DNA from: Streptomyces sp. NRRL S-1022
GTDB taxonomy: Bacteria; Actinomycetota; Actinomycetes; Streptomycetales; Streptomycetaceae
Direction of reading: 5' to 3'
Length of the DNA: 64,000 nucleotides
Assembly: GCF_000720135.1 (NCBI RefSeq)
Contig: NZ_JOIU01000006.1
Location: 62,001-126,000, forward strand
A program made the translations under genes and the position numbers. Of the stretch, positions 1-8,818 are shown piece by piece. Below the pieces are notes generated by a model that saw only the letters and a list, made by a program, of their open reading frames with translations, had not been told where the DNA came from and did no database searches. Each line of letters begins with the position of its first letter. Position 1 is the stretch's first letter.

Positions 1-1574
1 CGGACTGCGTCAACACCCTCTTCCCGGTCGCCGGCGCGGACGCGCGCGCCGTCTTCCGCCAGGCCCAGATGCTGACCGTGGCGAACGCGTTCACGCGCAC
101 CGCCGGGCAGTACCGCGGCGACAACTCCGGCAGCCTGCTGCAACTGGTCCTCTTCCTGCGCGCCGGCTACTACGTGCAGTTCAACCACCCGGCAGACGTG
201 GGCACGTACACCGCCCGCCTCACCACCGCCGTCACGAGCGGCATGGACGCCTTCTTCGCCCGCTCCCACTCCCGTGACGTCTCGGCGGCCAACGGCGACA
301 TCCTCGGCGAGACCGTCATCCTCACCGACAGCGCCGACCAGCAGGACCGCTACCTGTACGTCTACCGCCGGCTGTTGAACGACTATGACAGCTCCTACGA
401 CCCGATCGACAGCATGACCAGGGCCGTCAACGACGTCTACACCCCCCTGTGGCGCGGCAACTGGAACCCGCGGTACGTGCAGGCGGTCGAGGCCGACCCG
501 CGCGTCATCGACACGCTGTACGACTTCGCGCTGGCCAACACCGACCAGCTCGGCACCGCCCTGGCCTTCCTGGACTCCAACGCCGGGATGAACCTGGCCC
601 GTTACACCGAGCACCCCGAACTGAGGGACGACGTGCGGCCGTTGACCAAGGACCTGCTGGACCGGACCGCAATCACCGGCCCGACGGCCGGGCTGTGGGT
701 CGCCGTGGCCACGCAGGCCGCCGCCTACGACGGGGACGACTGCGCGTACTACGACGTCTGCAACCTTCCGGACAAGCTCGACAAGGCCGTGCTGCCCGTC
801 ACGCAGCACTGCGACGCGAACGTCACCGTGCGGGCCCAGGCGCTCACCGCCGCCGACCTCGACGCCGCCTGCGCCAGCGTGCTCCGCCAGGACGCCTACT
901 TCGGCTCGGTCGTCGGGGCCGACGGCCGGATACCCGGGCAGTACGCCTCCACCCTCCGGCTCGTGGTCTTCGCCGGCCGCACCGACTACCAGACGTACGC
1001 CGGCGCGATGTACGGCATCAGCACCGACAACGGCGGCATGACACTGGGCGGCGACCCGTCGGACCCGGCCAACCAGCCGATGTCGATCATGTACCAGAAG
1101 AACTACGACGACGGCTTCCCGGCCCGGATCTGGAACCTCAACCACGAGTACACGCACTTCCTGGACGCCCGCGACGACATGAAGGGGGACTTCGCGCGGC
1201 AGATCTCCGTGCCGGACGTGTGGTGGATCGAGGGCATCGCCGAGTACGTCTCCTACAGCTACCGCGGCCTCGCCGACGACCAGGCGGTCCAGGAGGCGGG
1301 CAAGCACACGTACCGTCTGAGCACCCTGTTCGAGAACACCTACGACAACAGCGACGTGACCCGCACCTACCCGTGGGGCTACCTCGCCGTGCGCTACATG
1401 ATCGAGAAGCACCCCGACGACGTCCGGCGCATGCTCGCCCGCTTCCGCGTCGGTGACTACGCCGGCGGATACGCCGTCTACCACGACGGCATCGGCACCC
1501 GCTACGACGCCGACTTCGACCAGTGGCTCACGGCGTGCGCCGCGGGCGCCTGCGCCCGGCCGGCCGCGGCCTGA
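1..1574 (+). CDS. Secreted collagenase, peptidase family M9 (5' end outside window)
   Basis: C-terminal part of a zinc metallopeptidase that cleaves collagen outside the cell. The frame is open from the left edge (first full codon at base 3), so the signal peptide and start lie upstream. The first residues (DCVNTLFPVAGADA) look like the M9 N-terminal domain. The zinc motif HEYTH is at 1143-1157, and the third ligand Glu probably lies in WWIEGIAEYVSY about 30 residues on, as in M9 enzymes. The protein ends soon after the catalytic domain (CAAGACARPAAA), with no PKD or PPC collagen-binding domain. A strong hairpin follows the stop. Family assignment is firm; substrate range is not shown by sequence. 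Confidence 0.88.
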   Translation, partial: DCVNTLFPVAGADARAVFRQAQMLTVANAFTRTAGQYRGDNSGSLLQLVLFLRAGYYVQFNHPADVGTYTARLTTAVTSGMDAFFARSHSRDVSAANGDILGETVILTDSADQQDRYLYVYRRLLNDYDSSYDPIDSMTRAVNDVYTPLWRGNWNPRYVQAVEADPRVIDTLYDFALANTDQLGTALAFLDSNAGMNLARYTEHPELRDDVRPLTKDLLDRTAITGPTAGLWVAVATQAAAYDGDDCAYYDVCNLPDKLDKAVLPVTQHCDANVTVRAQALTAADLDAACASVLRQDAYFGSVVGADGRIPGQYASTLRLVVFAGRTDYQTYAGAMYGISTDNGGMTLGGDPSDPANQPMSIMYQKNYDDGFPARIWNLNHEYTHFLDARDDMKGDFARQISVPDVWWIEGIAEYVSYSYRGLADDQAVQEAGKHTYRLSTLFENTYDNSDVTRTYPWGYLAVRYMIEKHPDDVRRMLARFRVGDYAGGYAVYHDGIGTRYDADFDQWLTACAAGACARPAAA

Positions 1575-1592
1575 CCGCACGCGCCCGGCGAA

Positions 1593-1627
1593 ACGGCCGC
1601 CGACCGGAGATCCCGGTCGGCGGCCGT
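1593..1627. terminator. Bidirectional hairpin terminator
   Basis: A perfect 15-bp inverted repeat (arms 1593-1607 and 1613-1627) with a 5-nt AGATC loop. It lies between the convergent ends of the collagenase and GAPDH genes. No U tract follows, as is common for Streptomyces terminators. Confidence 0.8.
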
Positions 1628-1650
1628 ACGCGTGCGCGGGAGCAGGCGGA

Positions 1651-3105
1651 TCAGACCGCCGTCGCCGGGAACGTCGGGTACTCCACGCCCGAGACGTGCT
1701 GGACGACCCGGACGACCTGGCAGGAGTAGCCGAACTCGTTGTCGTACCAGAGGTAGAGGATCGCGTTGTCGCCGTCGACCTTCAGGGCGCCGGCGTCCAC
1801 GATCGAGGCGTGGCGGGAGCCGATGAAGTCGCTGGAGACCGCGTCGGGCGCCGTGATGAAGTCGATCTGGCGCTTGAGCGGCGAGGTCAGCGACACCTCG
1901 CGCAGGTAGTCGTGGACCTCCTCGCGGGTGGTCTCGCGGGCCAGCTGGAGGTTGAGGATCGCGATCGAGACGTCCGGCACCGGGACGCGGATCGAGCTGC
2001 CGCTGATCTTCGCCTTGAGGTCGGGCAGCGCCTTGGCGACGGCGGAGGCGGCACCGGTCTCGGTGATCACCATGTTGAGCGGCGCGGACCGGCCCCGGCG
2101 CTCCGACTTGTGGTAGTTGTCCAGCAGGTTCTGGTCGTTGGTGAACGAGTGGACGGTCTCCACGTGGCCGCGCAGCACGCCGTACTCGTCGTCCATGGCC
2201 TTCAGCGGCGGGACGATCGCGTTGGTGGTGCAGGAGGCGCAGGACAGGATCTGCTCGTCCGGCTTGATGGTGTCGTGGTTGACGCCGTGCACGATGTTCG
2301 GGACGTCGCCCTTGCCCGGCGCGGTCAGCACGACCTTCTCGATGCCGGGGCGCAGGTGCTTGGACAGCCCCTCGCGGTCGCGCCACTTGCCGGTGTTGTC
2401 GATGAGGATGGCGTCCCGGATGCCGTACTCGGTGTAGTCCACGTGCGACGGGTCGTCGGCGTAGATCACCTTGATCTCGTTGCCGTTGGCGACGATCGTG
2501 CTGTTGTCCTCGTCCACCGTGATGGTGCCCTGGAACTGGCCGTGGATGGAGTCGCGGCGCAGCAGCGAGGCGCGCTTGACGAGGTCCTCGGCGGCCCGGC
2601 CGCCACCGCCGCGCACGACGATGGCGCGCAGCCGCAGGCCGTTGCCGGAGCCGGACTTCTCGATCAGCAGACGGGCGACGAGGCGGCCGATGCGGCCGAA
2701 GCCGTACAGCACGACGTCGCGCGGCTCACGGCGCTCGATCTTGTTCGTGCCGGTGGCGCCGGCGACCGCCTCGGCGGTGAACTCGGCCACGCTCAGGCCG
2801 CGGTCGTCGGCCTGGTAGGTGGTGGCCAGCATGCCGAGGTCGATCTGGGAAGGCCCGAGGTCGAGGGCGGTCAGCGCCTCAAGGAACGGCATGGTCTCGG
2901 TGACGGACAGCTCGGCACCGGCGATCTGCCGGGCGAAGCGGTGCGTCTTGAGGATGCTGACCACCGACTTGTTCACCAGGGAGCGGCTGTGCAGCAGGAC
3001 GGTCACGTCCCGCTCGCGGTGCAGCTTCCCGATGAGCGGGATCATCGACTCCGCGATCTCCTCGCGGATCTTCCAGTTGGTGAACGAGTCGTCGTTGACA
3101 GTCAC
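1651..3105 (-). CDS. Glyceraldehyde-3-phosphate dehydrogenase, long form
   Basis: NAD(P)-dependent oxidation of glyceraldehyde-3-phosphate, or the reverse reaction. The 484-aa protein has the Rossmann motif GFGRIGR only at about residue 133 and the catalytic cysteine in SCASCTTNAI. Classical GAPDHs are about 335 aa with the Rossmann motif at the very N-terminus. This one therefore carries about 125 extra residues (MTVNDDSFTNWKIREEIAES...), as in a second GAPDH type known from Streptomyces and other bacteria. The start is GTG at 3105; the ribosome site is weak. It stands alone, divergent from the membrane glycosyltransferase and convergent with the collagenase. Enzyme identity is firm. Whether it serves glycolysis or gluconeogenesis cannot be told from sequence. 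Confidence 0.92.
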   Translation of the reverse strand: MTVNDDSFTNWKIREEIAESMIPLIGKLHRERDVTVLLHSRSLVNKSVVSILKTHRFARQIAGAELSVTETMPFLEALTALDLGPSQIDLGMLATTYQADDRGLSVAEFTAEAVAGATGTNKIERREPRDVVLYGFGRIGRLVARLLIEKSGSGNGLRLRAIVVRGGGGRAAEDLVKRASLLRRDSIHGQFQGTITVDEDNSTIVANGNEIKVIYADDPSHVDYTEYGIRDAILIDNTGKWRDREGLSKHLRPGIEKVVLTAPGKGDVPNIVHGVNHDTIKPDEQILSCASCTTNAIVPPLKAMDDEYGVLRGHVETVHSFTNDQNLLDNYHKSERRGRSAPLNMVITETGAASAVAKALPDLKAKISGSSIRVPVPDVSIAILNLQLARETTREEVHDYLREVSLTSPLKRQIDFITAPDAVSSDFIGSRHASIVDAGALKVDGDNAILYLWYDNEFGYSCQVVRVVQHVSGVEYPTFPATAV

Positions 3106-3279
3106 AGGTCCATCTTTCGAGCTAGGCAGCGCTCATATGATAACCACACCCTGATCAGGCCCTGGGCCGGGGGTGGGCGTCACCCGGGGCGCGTCCGCGT
3201 TCGCGAATAGGGGTGGAACCGAGTCCGAAACCCGGGTCGTGCGTTGCACCTCCACCCGGGCGTGACCAAGGTCGGCAAC

Positions 3280-4488
3280 GTGAGTACCTCCTCCGTGCCG
3301 CGGCCCGAGCCGACGGCCCCCGCCGGGCCCCTGCACCGCCCCTGGCCGCCGCGGCCGGCCGCCGCCGGTGCGCCACGGGGATTCCTGCCGGCCCTCGCCC
3401 TCTTCGCGGGCCTGCGGCTCGCCGGCATCCTCGCGGTGATCCTCACGAACGAGCTCCGCGGGCACCCGCTGGTCAGGAACCTGGCCCACTCCTGGGACTC
3501 GCGCTGGTACCTGCACATCGCCACGCACGGCTACGGCCGCCTCATCTGGGTCGGCCCCACGGGCGCCGTCCAGACCGACTGGGCGTTCTTCCCCCTCTAT
3601 CCCGCGCTCATCCGGGCGCTCACCACCGTCCTGCCGCTCACCCCCGGCCAGGCCGGCCTGCTCATCGCCTGGACGGCTGCGGGCGTGGCCGCGTACGGCG
3701 TCTACCGCGTCGGGCACCACCTGTACGGGCGGGGCGTCGCCACCACGCTGGTCGCCCTGTGGGCCGCCCTGCCGCACGCGGTCGAACTCACCCTCGCCTA
3801 CACCGAGTCGCTGTTCGCCGCCCTCGCGGCCTGGTCCCTGTACTGCGTGCTGAAGGGACGCTGGCTGTGGGCCGGCTCCCTGGCCGCGCTGGCGGGACTG
3901 TCCCGGCCCAGCGGCGTCGCGGTGGCGGTGGCCGTCTCCCTCACCGCCGGGTACGAGGTGCTGCGCCGGCGCGGCCGGGCCCCGGCGCGGCTGTGGGCCG
4001 GCGCGCTCCTGGCCCCGCTCGGCTGGCTGGGCTACGTGCTGTGGGTGGGCAGCCGCACGGGAGACGTCCTCGGCGGCTACTTCTCGGTGCAGAGCGCCTG
4101 GGGCTCCCGCTACGACTTCGGCGTCGGCTCGGTGCGCTTCCTCAAGGCCCTGCTGCTGCACGGCGGAGGCGTCGTCTACCCGGCCGCCCTGCTGATCATC
4201 GCGGTGAGCGTGCTGCTGTTCGTGCTGCTGTGCCTGGAACGCGCCCCGCTGCCCCTGGTGGTCTTCTCCGGCGTCCTCGTCCTGCTCGTGCTCGGCGGCG
4301 CCGGCTCCTTCTCCTCCAAGCCGCGGTTCCTGCTGCCGGCCTTCCCGCTGCTCATCCCGACGGCACGGGCCCTCGCCCGGACCTGGTGGCTGCGCCGGTC
4401 CCCGGCGGTGGTGGTCTACGGCGCCCTCGCCCTGGCCTCCCTGCTGGCCGGCGCCTATGTGACGGCGGTGGCCCACTCCCCGCTGTGA
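3280..4488 (+). CDS. Integral membrane mannosyltransferase-like protein (PIG-V type)
   Basis: A multi-pass membrane protein of about 402 aa resembling the PIG-V/GT-C mannosyltransferase group, which uses lipid-linked sugars on the outer face of the membrane. After a Pro-rich cytoplasmic N-terminus comes the first helix (FLPALALFAGLRLAGILAV). The GT-C-like signature WDSRWYLHIATHGYG follows at an extracytoplasmic loop, then about eight more hydrophobic segments. The frame is open from a TTG at 3244. I prefer GTG 3280 because AAGG lies 8 nt ahead and the residues before it look like leader. The acceptor is unknown; it could glycosylate a lipid, polymer or protein. Confidence 0.75.
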   Translation: MSTSSVPRPEPTAPAGPLHRPWPPRPAAAGAPRGFLPALALFAGLRLAGILAVILTNELRGHPLVRNLAHSWDSRWYLHIATHGYGRLIWVGPTGAVQTDWAFFPLYPALIRALTTVLPLTPGQAGLLIAWTAAGVAAYGVYRVGHHLYGRGVATTLVALWAALPHAVELTLAYTESLFAALAAWSLYCVLKGRWLWAGSLAALAGLSRPSGVAVAVAVSLTAGYEVLRRRGRAPARLWAGALLAPLGWLGYVLWVGSRTGDVLGGYFSVQSAWGSRYDFGVGSVRFLKALLLHGGGVVYPAALLIIAVSVLLFVLLCLERAPLPLVVFSGVLVLLVLGGAGSFSSKPRFLLPAFPLLIPTARALARTWWLRRSPAVVVYGALALASLLAGAYVTAVAHSPL

Positions 4489-4617
4489 CCCGCCACCCGC
4501 CACCCGCCGCCACCTGTCACGCGAGCCGTTCGCGCCATCGTCTGCCGTGCCGTCACTGGTACGGGCATCGGCCCCGGTGACATGATCGGCCCGAGGCCGA
4601 CGGGGAAGGCGGCGCCG

Positions 4618-5310
4618 ATGAGGCTGCACACGCACGAGTGGGGGACCGGCGACCGGATCGCCGTCCTCGTCCACGGGATCATGTCCGACCACCGCACCTG
4701 GCACCGGGTCGCCCCCGTCCTCGCCGGCAAGGGGTACCGGGTCGTGGGTGTGGACCTGCGCGGGCACGGCGCCAGCGGGCGGGGCGCGTACAGCCCCGAG
4801 GCCTGGGCCGGCGACCTCGTCGAAACCCTCCCGGCGCGGCCCGAGTTGGCGATCGGGCACTCGCTGGGGGCGATGGCGCTGGCCGGTGCCGTGGAAAAGC
4901 TGGCACCCGCCCGGGCCGTCTACTGCGACCCGGCCTGGGACCTGCGCAAGGAACTCGTCGAGGCGTCCGCGTACTTCACCGTCTTCAAGACCGCGAACCG
5001 CACGATGATCAGCGGCCTCAACCCGCGCTGGGACGACACCGACCTGGACATCGAGCTGGCCACGCTCGCCGACTGGGACCCCGCCACGGCCCTCGTCCTG
5101 CCCGGCATCTACTCGGTCAGCCGCACTCCGGCGCGCCCGGTGGTGCCCTCGCTCGTACTGCTGGCCGGTGCGAGCGACCTCGTACGGCCCGGCCTCGGCG
5201 CGGAGCTGGTGCGGCGGGGCTTCGAGGTCCGGACCGTCGAGGGCGCCGGGCACAGCCTGTACCGCGACGACTTCGACGGCTTCATGAGCGCGCTGGACGG
5301 CTGGATCTGA
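4618..5310 (+). CDS. Alpha/beta-fold hydrolase
   Basis: Soluble 230-aa serine hydrolase of the alpha/beta-hydrolase superfamily. It has the oxyanion loop VHGIMSDH, the nucleophile elbow GHSLGAMA (Ser82), a likely acid in GASDLVRPG and the catalytic His212 in GAGHSLYRDD, so the triad is complete. The start is ATG 4618, with GGGAAGG about 8 nt upstream; an in-frame ATG at 4582 has no comparable site. It has no signal peptide. The substrate cannot be predicted; ester, lactone or peptide hydrolysis are all possible. Confidence 0.8.
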   Translation: MRLHTHEWGTGDRIAVLVHGIMSDHRTWHRVAPVLAGKGYRVVGVDLRGHGASGRGAYSPEAWAGDLVETLPARPELAIGHSLGAMALAGAVEKLAPARAVYCDPAWDLRKELVEASAYFTVFKTANRTMISGLNPRWDDTDLDIELATLADWDPATALVLPGIYSVSRTPARPVVPSLVLLAGASDLVRPGLGAELVRRGFEVRTVEGAGHSLYRDDFDGFMSALDGWI

Positions 5311-5350
5311 CGGGGAGCCCAGGCCCTCGGAGGGTACGGATGGCGTACGG

Positions 5351-5665
5351 TCAGCGCGGGTTGAAGATCACGCTGGCGAAGCGGGTTCCGCCGGGCGCCG
5401 AGTGGCCGGGGGCGAGCCGCAGGGCGGACCCCTTGCACTTCTTCTGCGAGTAGACGACCAGCGGCTTCTTCGTCGCGTTCCGGGCGGCGCGGGCCTCCTG
5501 GGCCATGTCGAGACACTTGCGCTCCGGCGGGCTGTCGAGGGCGTAAGCCTTGCCCTGGGGGCCGATCCAGAGGAACGTGCCGTCGGCGGCGAGCGCGGGA
5601 CCCGCGGTGGTCATGGCGAGGGCGAGACCGCCGAGCACGGCGGCGAGCGGACGGCGCAGGCGCAT
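5351..5665 (-). CDS. Small secreted protein of unknown function
   Basis: 104-aa protein with a clear Sec signal peptide (MRLRRPLAAVLGGLALAMTTAGPALA, cut probably after ALA). The mature part is about 78 residues with two cysteines (RKCLDM and KKCKGS), probably one disulfide. The start is ATG 5665 with AAGGA seven bases upstream; the longer open frame reaching to 5899 is non-coding in character. I do not recognise a family. It is convergent with the hydrolase gene. Confidence 0.7.
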   Translation of the reverse strand: MRLRRPLAAVLGGLALAMTTAGPALAADGTFLWIGPQGKAYALDSPPERKCLDMAQEARAARNATKKPLVVYSQKKCKGSALRLAPGHSAPGGTRFASVIFNPR

Positions 5666-5897
5666 GAGGTGTCCTTCGCGAACGGTGACAGGGGAGGGGC
5701 GGACCGGTGCCGGGGAAGGGCACCGAGGCCGTACCGGTAATCTCCCACCCCGGCTCCGCCCGGCCCCGCAGCCCACATGGGCAGGTCCACCGTCCGGCCG
5801 ACGGCGGCGACCCCCGGACGGCGGCGTTCCGACGTCCCCGGTGCGAAGCGCGCGAATCGGGGTAGTCGAGGGGACGCCCGAGGAAAGGACCGTCACC

Positions 5898-6218
5898 ATG
5901 ACGACCTACGTGATCAGCGTCCCCGGTACCTTCACCACCGGGGTGGAGGCCGGTACCCGGACCCGGCTGGCCCGGTCGCTCCGGCCCGCCGATCCGCACG
6001 GCACCCGCCTGGGCGACGCCGAGGACCTGGACGTGCTGAGCGTCAACGACGACAACACCTTCACCCTGCGCCTGACCGTCGAGGCGGACACCGGCCCGCA
6101 CGCCGAGGAGGAGGCCCGGCGGCTCGCGGACTCCGCGCTGCGCGACGCCGGCCTGGACGAGCGCACCGCGCCGCTCGGACCCGCGGTGATCACCGGCATC
6201 GACTCCGACGTCCGCTGA
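5898..6218 (+). CDS. Conserved-looking small cytoplasmic protein
   Basis: 106-aa protein (MTTYVISVPGTF...) without signal peptide or membrane segment. It shows an alternating beta/alpha pattern: two strand-like stretches (TYVISVPGTF, TFTLRLTVEA) and an acidic helix rich in Glu and Arg (EEEARRLADSALRDAGL). The start is ATG 5898 behind AGGAAAGGAC. No family recognised. It may be co-transcribed with the PP2C gene 150 bp downstream. Confidence 0.65.
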   Translation: MTTYVISVPGTFTTGVEAGTRTRLARSLRPADPHGTRLGDAEDLDVLSVNDDNTFTLRLTVEADTGPHAEEEARRLADSALRDAGLDERTAPLGPAVITGIDSDVR

Positions 6219-6368
6219 CGAGCTTCACCCCAGGGCACCGTCAGGGCACCGAGGGCACCATCGGGGCACGACCAGAGCACGATCATCCTGTTCCGGTAAA
6301 ATCTAGGCATTTGCCAGACATTCAGGCGACCGGCCCCTCCCGAGCCACCGCCCCGCCGGAAGTGATCG

Positions 6369-7199
6369 ATGCCCCGCAAGCGCTCCACGGACGAAGGCGA
6401 CGAGCTGCTGGCCAGACTCGGCTCGCTCACCGCCCAGGCACGCCGGCGGGCGGAAGCGCAGCGCACCCAGGTCGAGCTGGCCCTCGCCCTGCAGCGCGGC
6501 ATGCTGCCCAGGGACCTGCCCACCGCCCCCGGCGTGCATCTGGCGGTGCGGTACACGCCCGCCAACCTCGGTCTCAACGTGGGCGGCGACTGGTACGACG
6601 CCTTCACCCTGCCGGACGGCCGGATCGGGCTGTCCATCGGTGACGTGCAGGGCCACAACATCGAGGCCGCGGCCTTCATGGGCCAGGTCAGGGCCGGACT
6701 GCGGGCGCTCGCCTCCGTCACCGGCGATCCCGGAGAACTCCTGGCCCGCACCAACGACCTGCTGCTCTCCCTGGGCAGCGAACTGTTCGCCACCTGCACC
6801 TTCATGCGGCTCGACCCGGCCACCGGAGTGCTGGAGAGCGCCCGGGCCGGCCACATACCCTTCGTGTGGGCCGCGGCCGACGGAAAGTCCGGCGTGGTCG
6901 ACGACGAGGGCGGCCCGCCGCTCGGCATAGGGCAGGGCATGGAGTTCCCGGTGACCCGGCACCGGCTCCCCACCGGCGGAGTGTTCGTCCTGGTCACCGA
7001 CGGGATCGTGGAGGGGCCGTCACTCACCCTCGAGGACGGCCTCGACCAGGTGGTGCGGCTCGCCGGAATCGCCGCCGTCGCCGGCCTGGAGGCCCGCGCG
7101 CTCGCCGCGGCCGTCATCAAGGGCGCCGAGGGCGTCGGACACGAGGACGACGCCGCCGTCCTGGTCGTGGGCCTGGACGGCCCCGGCGGCCCGCCCTGA
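6369..7199 (+). CDS. PP2C-family (SpoIIE-like) protein phosphatase
   Basis: 276-aa Ser/Thr phosphatase of the SpoIIE/RsbU type, which dephosphorylates anti-anti-sigma proteins in partner-switching circuits. An N-terminal helix (residues 1-35) precedes the domain. Metal-binding motifs are visible: GGDWYDAF, the DVQGHNIEAAAFMG loop, ARAGHIPFVW, VTDGIVEG and EDDAAVLVVG near the end. It has no PAS or GAF sensor of its own, so input probably comes through the N-terminal helix or a partner. The start is ATG 6369 with GGAAG seven bases upstream. The promoter region ahead has four GGGCACC copies (6232-6275) of unclear meaning. Confidence 0.85.
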   Translation: MPRKRSTDEGDELLARLGSLTAQARRRAEAQRTQVELALALQRGMLPRDLPTAPGVHLAVRYTPANLGLNVGGDWYDAFTLPDGRIGLSIGDVQGHNIEAAAFMGQVRAGLRALASVTGDPGELLARTNDLLLSLGSELFATCTFMRLDPATGVLESARAGHIPFVWAAADGKSGVVDDEGGPPLGIGQGMEFPVTRHRLPTGGVFVLVTDGIVEGPSLTLEDGLDQVVRLAGIAAVAGLEARALAAAVIKGAEGVGHEDDAAVLVVGLDGPGGPP

Positions 7200-7287
7200 A
7201 CCGGCGCTCCGGCACCGCCCCCGTTCTCGGCCGGAGAGCCGGGGGAAACCGCGTCTCGCCTCGCCGACCGGCGGCCATCGGTGTGAG

Positions 7288-8310
7288 ATGGCTGCTGTGG
7301 TGGGTTTCGAGGAGCTGCGCCGGCCGGCCGGCTACGCCGTCCGGACGCTGGCCGTCGCCGCCTGCTACTACGCGGCGGCCCGGCTCGGCCTGCTGCGCGA
7401 GCTGACCGTCGGGGGCGCCGTCTTCACCCCGATCTGGCCGCCGACCGGCGTCGCCGTCGCCGCGCTGCTGATCCTCGGCCTGGGCTGCTGGCCCGGTATC
7501 ACCCTCGGCGCCTTCCTCTCCGTCCTGTCCCTGACCCCACCCGGGCCCGAGGTGCTCGGCGTCCTCGCCGGCAACACCGCCGCCCCCGTCTGCGCGGTCC
7601 TGCTGCTGCGCCGGGCCGGCTTCCGCACCGGCCTCGGACGGCTGCGCGACGGACTGTCCCTGGTGTTCCTGGGCGCGCTGGGCGCCATGGTGGTCAGCGC
7701 GACCTTCGGCGCGGGCGTCCTCGTCCTCAAGGGCAGCCTGCCCGCCCACAGCTTCTGGCCGGTCTGGTTCGCCTGGTGGGTGGGCGACGCGATGGGCGTC
7801 CTGATCGTCACCCCGCTGCTGCTGTTGCTGCACCAGGCCCGCCTGCCGCTGCCCCTGGCCCGCTGGAAGGAGGCGACCGCGCTGACCGTCGTCACCTGCG
7901 TGCTCGTACCGCTCGCCGTCTACACCCCGGTCAGCATGCTCTTCCTGGTCTACCCGCTCATCATCTGGGCGGCCCTGCGCTTCCAGCTGGTGGGCAGCGT
8001 GCTCTGCGCGCTGCTGACCTCCGTCGTGGCCACCGTCGCCGCCACGGACGGCGCCGGCGCGTTCGCCGGGCTGAACCGCATCGAGGTCATGGTGAAGCTC
8101 CAGGCGTTCAACGGCGCCATGGCGCTGACCGCGCTGCTGCTGTCCGCCCTGATCACCGAGCAGCGCCAGACCCGGCGTTCGGTCGAACAGGCCTGCCAGG
8201 AGCTGGCGGAGGTGCTGGAACACCTCACCGCTGGCGAGACCCCGCCGACCCGGCCGCCGACGGACACCGACGGCCTCGGCGACCGGTCCCGGCCGACCGG
8301 AGCCCCGTGA
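7288..8310 (+). CDS. MASE1-domain integral membrane protein
   Basis: 340-aa membrane protein with about eight hydrophobic helices filling residues 10-290. The early segment with FTPIWPPTGVAVAALLILG is the hallmark of MASE1, a sensory membrane domain usually fused to a kinase, PP2C or diguanylate cyclase. Here the protein ends after a short helical tail (RQTRRSVEQACQELAEVLEHL), so it lacks an output domain. The upstream PP2C phosphatase could be a partner in trans; this is inference. Several start codons cluster at 7288-7302 and the ribosome site is weak. Confidence 0.75.
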   Translation: MAAVVGFEELRRPAGYAVRTLAVAACYYAAARLGLLRELTVGGAVFTPIWPPTGVAVAALLILGLGCWPGITLGAFLSVLSLTPPGPEVLGVLAGNTAAPVCAVLLLRRAGFRTGLGRLRDGLSLVFLGALGAMVVSATFGAGVLVLKGSLPAHSFWPVWFAWWVGDAMGVLIVTPLLLLLHQARLPLPLARWKEATALTVVTCVLVPLAVYTPVSMLFLVYPLIIWAALRFQLVGSVLCALLTSVVATVAATDGAGAFAGLNRIEVMVKLQAFNGAMALTALLLSALITEQRQTRRSVEQACQELAEVLEHLTAGETPPTRPPTDTDGLGDRSRPTGAP

Positions 8311-8321
8311 CTCCCGCGCCG

Positions 8322-8696
8322 TCAGCGCTCCGAGCGGTTCACCGGCCCCTCGTCGTCACCGCCGGGCTCCGCGGCCGGCGTTCCGGCCGCCGTGCCACGG
8401 CGCTCGGGGTTCGGCGGGTGGGCGGCGCCGGTGCCGCCCGGCTGCCCGCCGCCGGTCGTGCCGTAACCCCCGGGGATCCCCGGCGGGGTGTCCGCGGCGG
8501 CCGCGGCCTCGCTGATACGGCGCCGGGCCCGGACCCCCGCCCGGCGCTCCGGGTACGGGTGGTCGAACGGTTCGGAGCTCGCGCGCTCGCGATCCGCCCC
8601 GACCTGCCGGCGCGCGGCCCGCTCGGCCGCCCCCGCCTCGTCGCCCTGTCGTTCGCGTTCACGCCCGAGATCGTGGTCGTGGTCGTGGTCCTTCAT
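8322..8696 (-). CDS. Hydrophilic low-complexity protein, unknown
   Basis: Predicted 124-aa protein beginning with a His/Asp-rich stretch (MKDHDHDHDLGRERERQ), then Arg/Glu-rich, ending in a Gly/Pro-rich tail. No transmembrane segment or domain recognised. The His-rich start could bind metal or be chance low complexity. No good ribosome site is visible ahead of ATG 8696. It converges with the MASE1 gene. Only moderately likely to be real. Confidence 0.45.
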   Translation of the reverse strand: MKDHDHDHDLGRERERQGDEAGAAERAARRQVGADRERASSEPFDHPYPERRAGVRARRRISEAAAAADTPPGIPGGYGTTGGGQPGGTGAAHPPNPERRGTAAGTPAAEPGGDDEGPVNRSER

Positions 8697-8818
8697 GCGC
8701 CGCCGGGTACCCGGGTGACGGCCGCCGCCAACGTCCCTCCCCGGCGTGTCGGGCGGCGCGCCGGGGGCACTGGGAGACGATGGGCGGCACAGGGCCGGAC
8801 CGGAGGGACAAGGGCGGG

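Noticed and set aside
3133..5253. 706-codon minus-strand frame
   Set aside because: It lies opposite the glycosyltransferase and hydrolase genes, whose motifs are clear; its sequence is Gly/Arg/Gln-rich and without domains.
6232..6275. GGGCACC repeats as an operator
   Set aside because: The copies are irregularly spaced and short, and could be chance in GC-rich DNA; no inverted symmetry.
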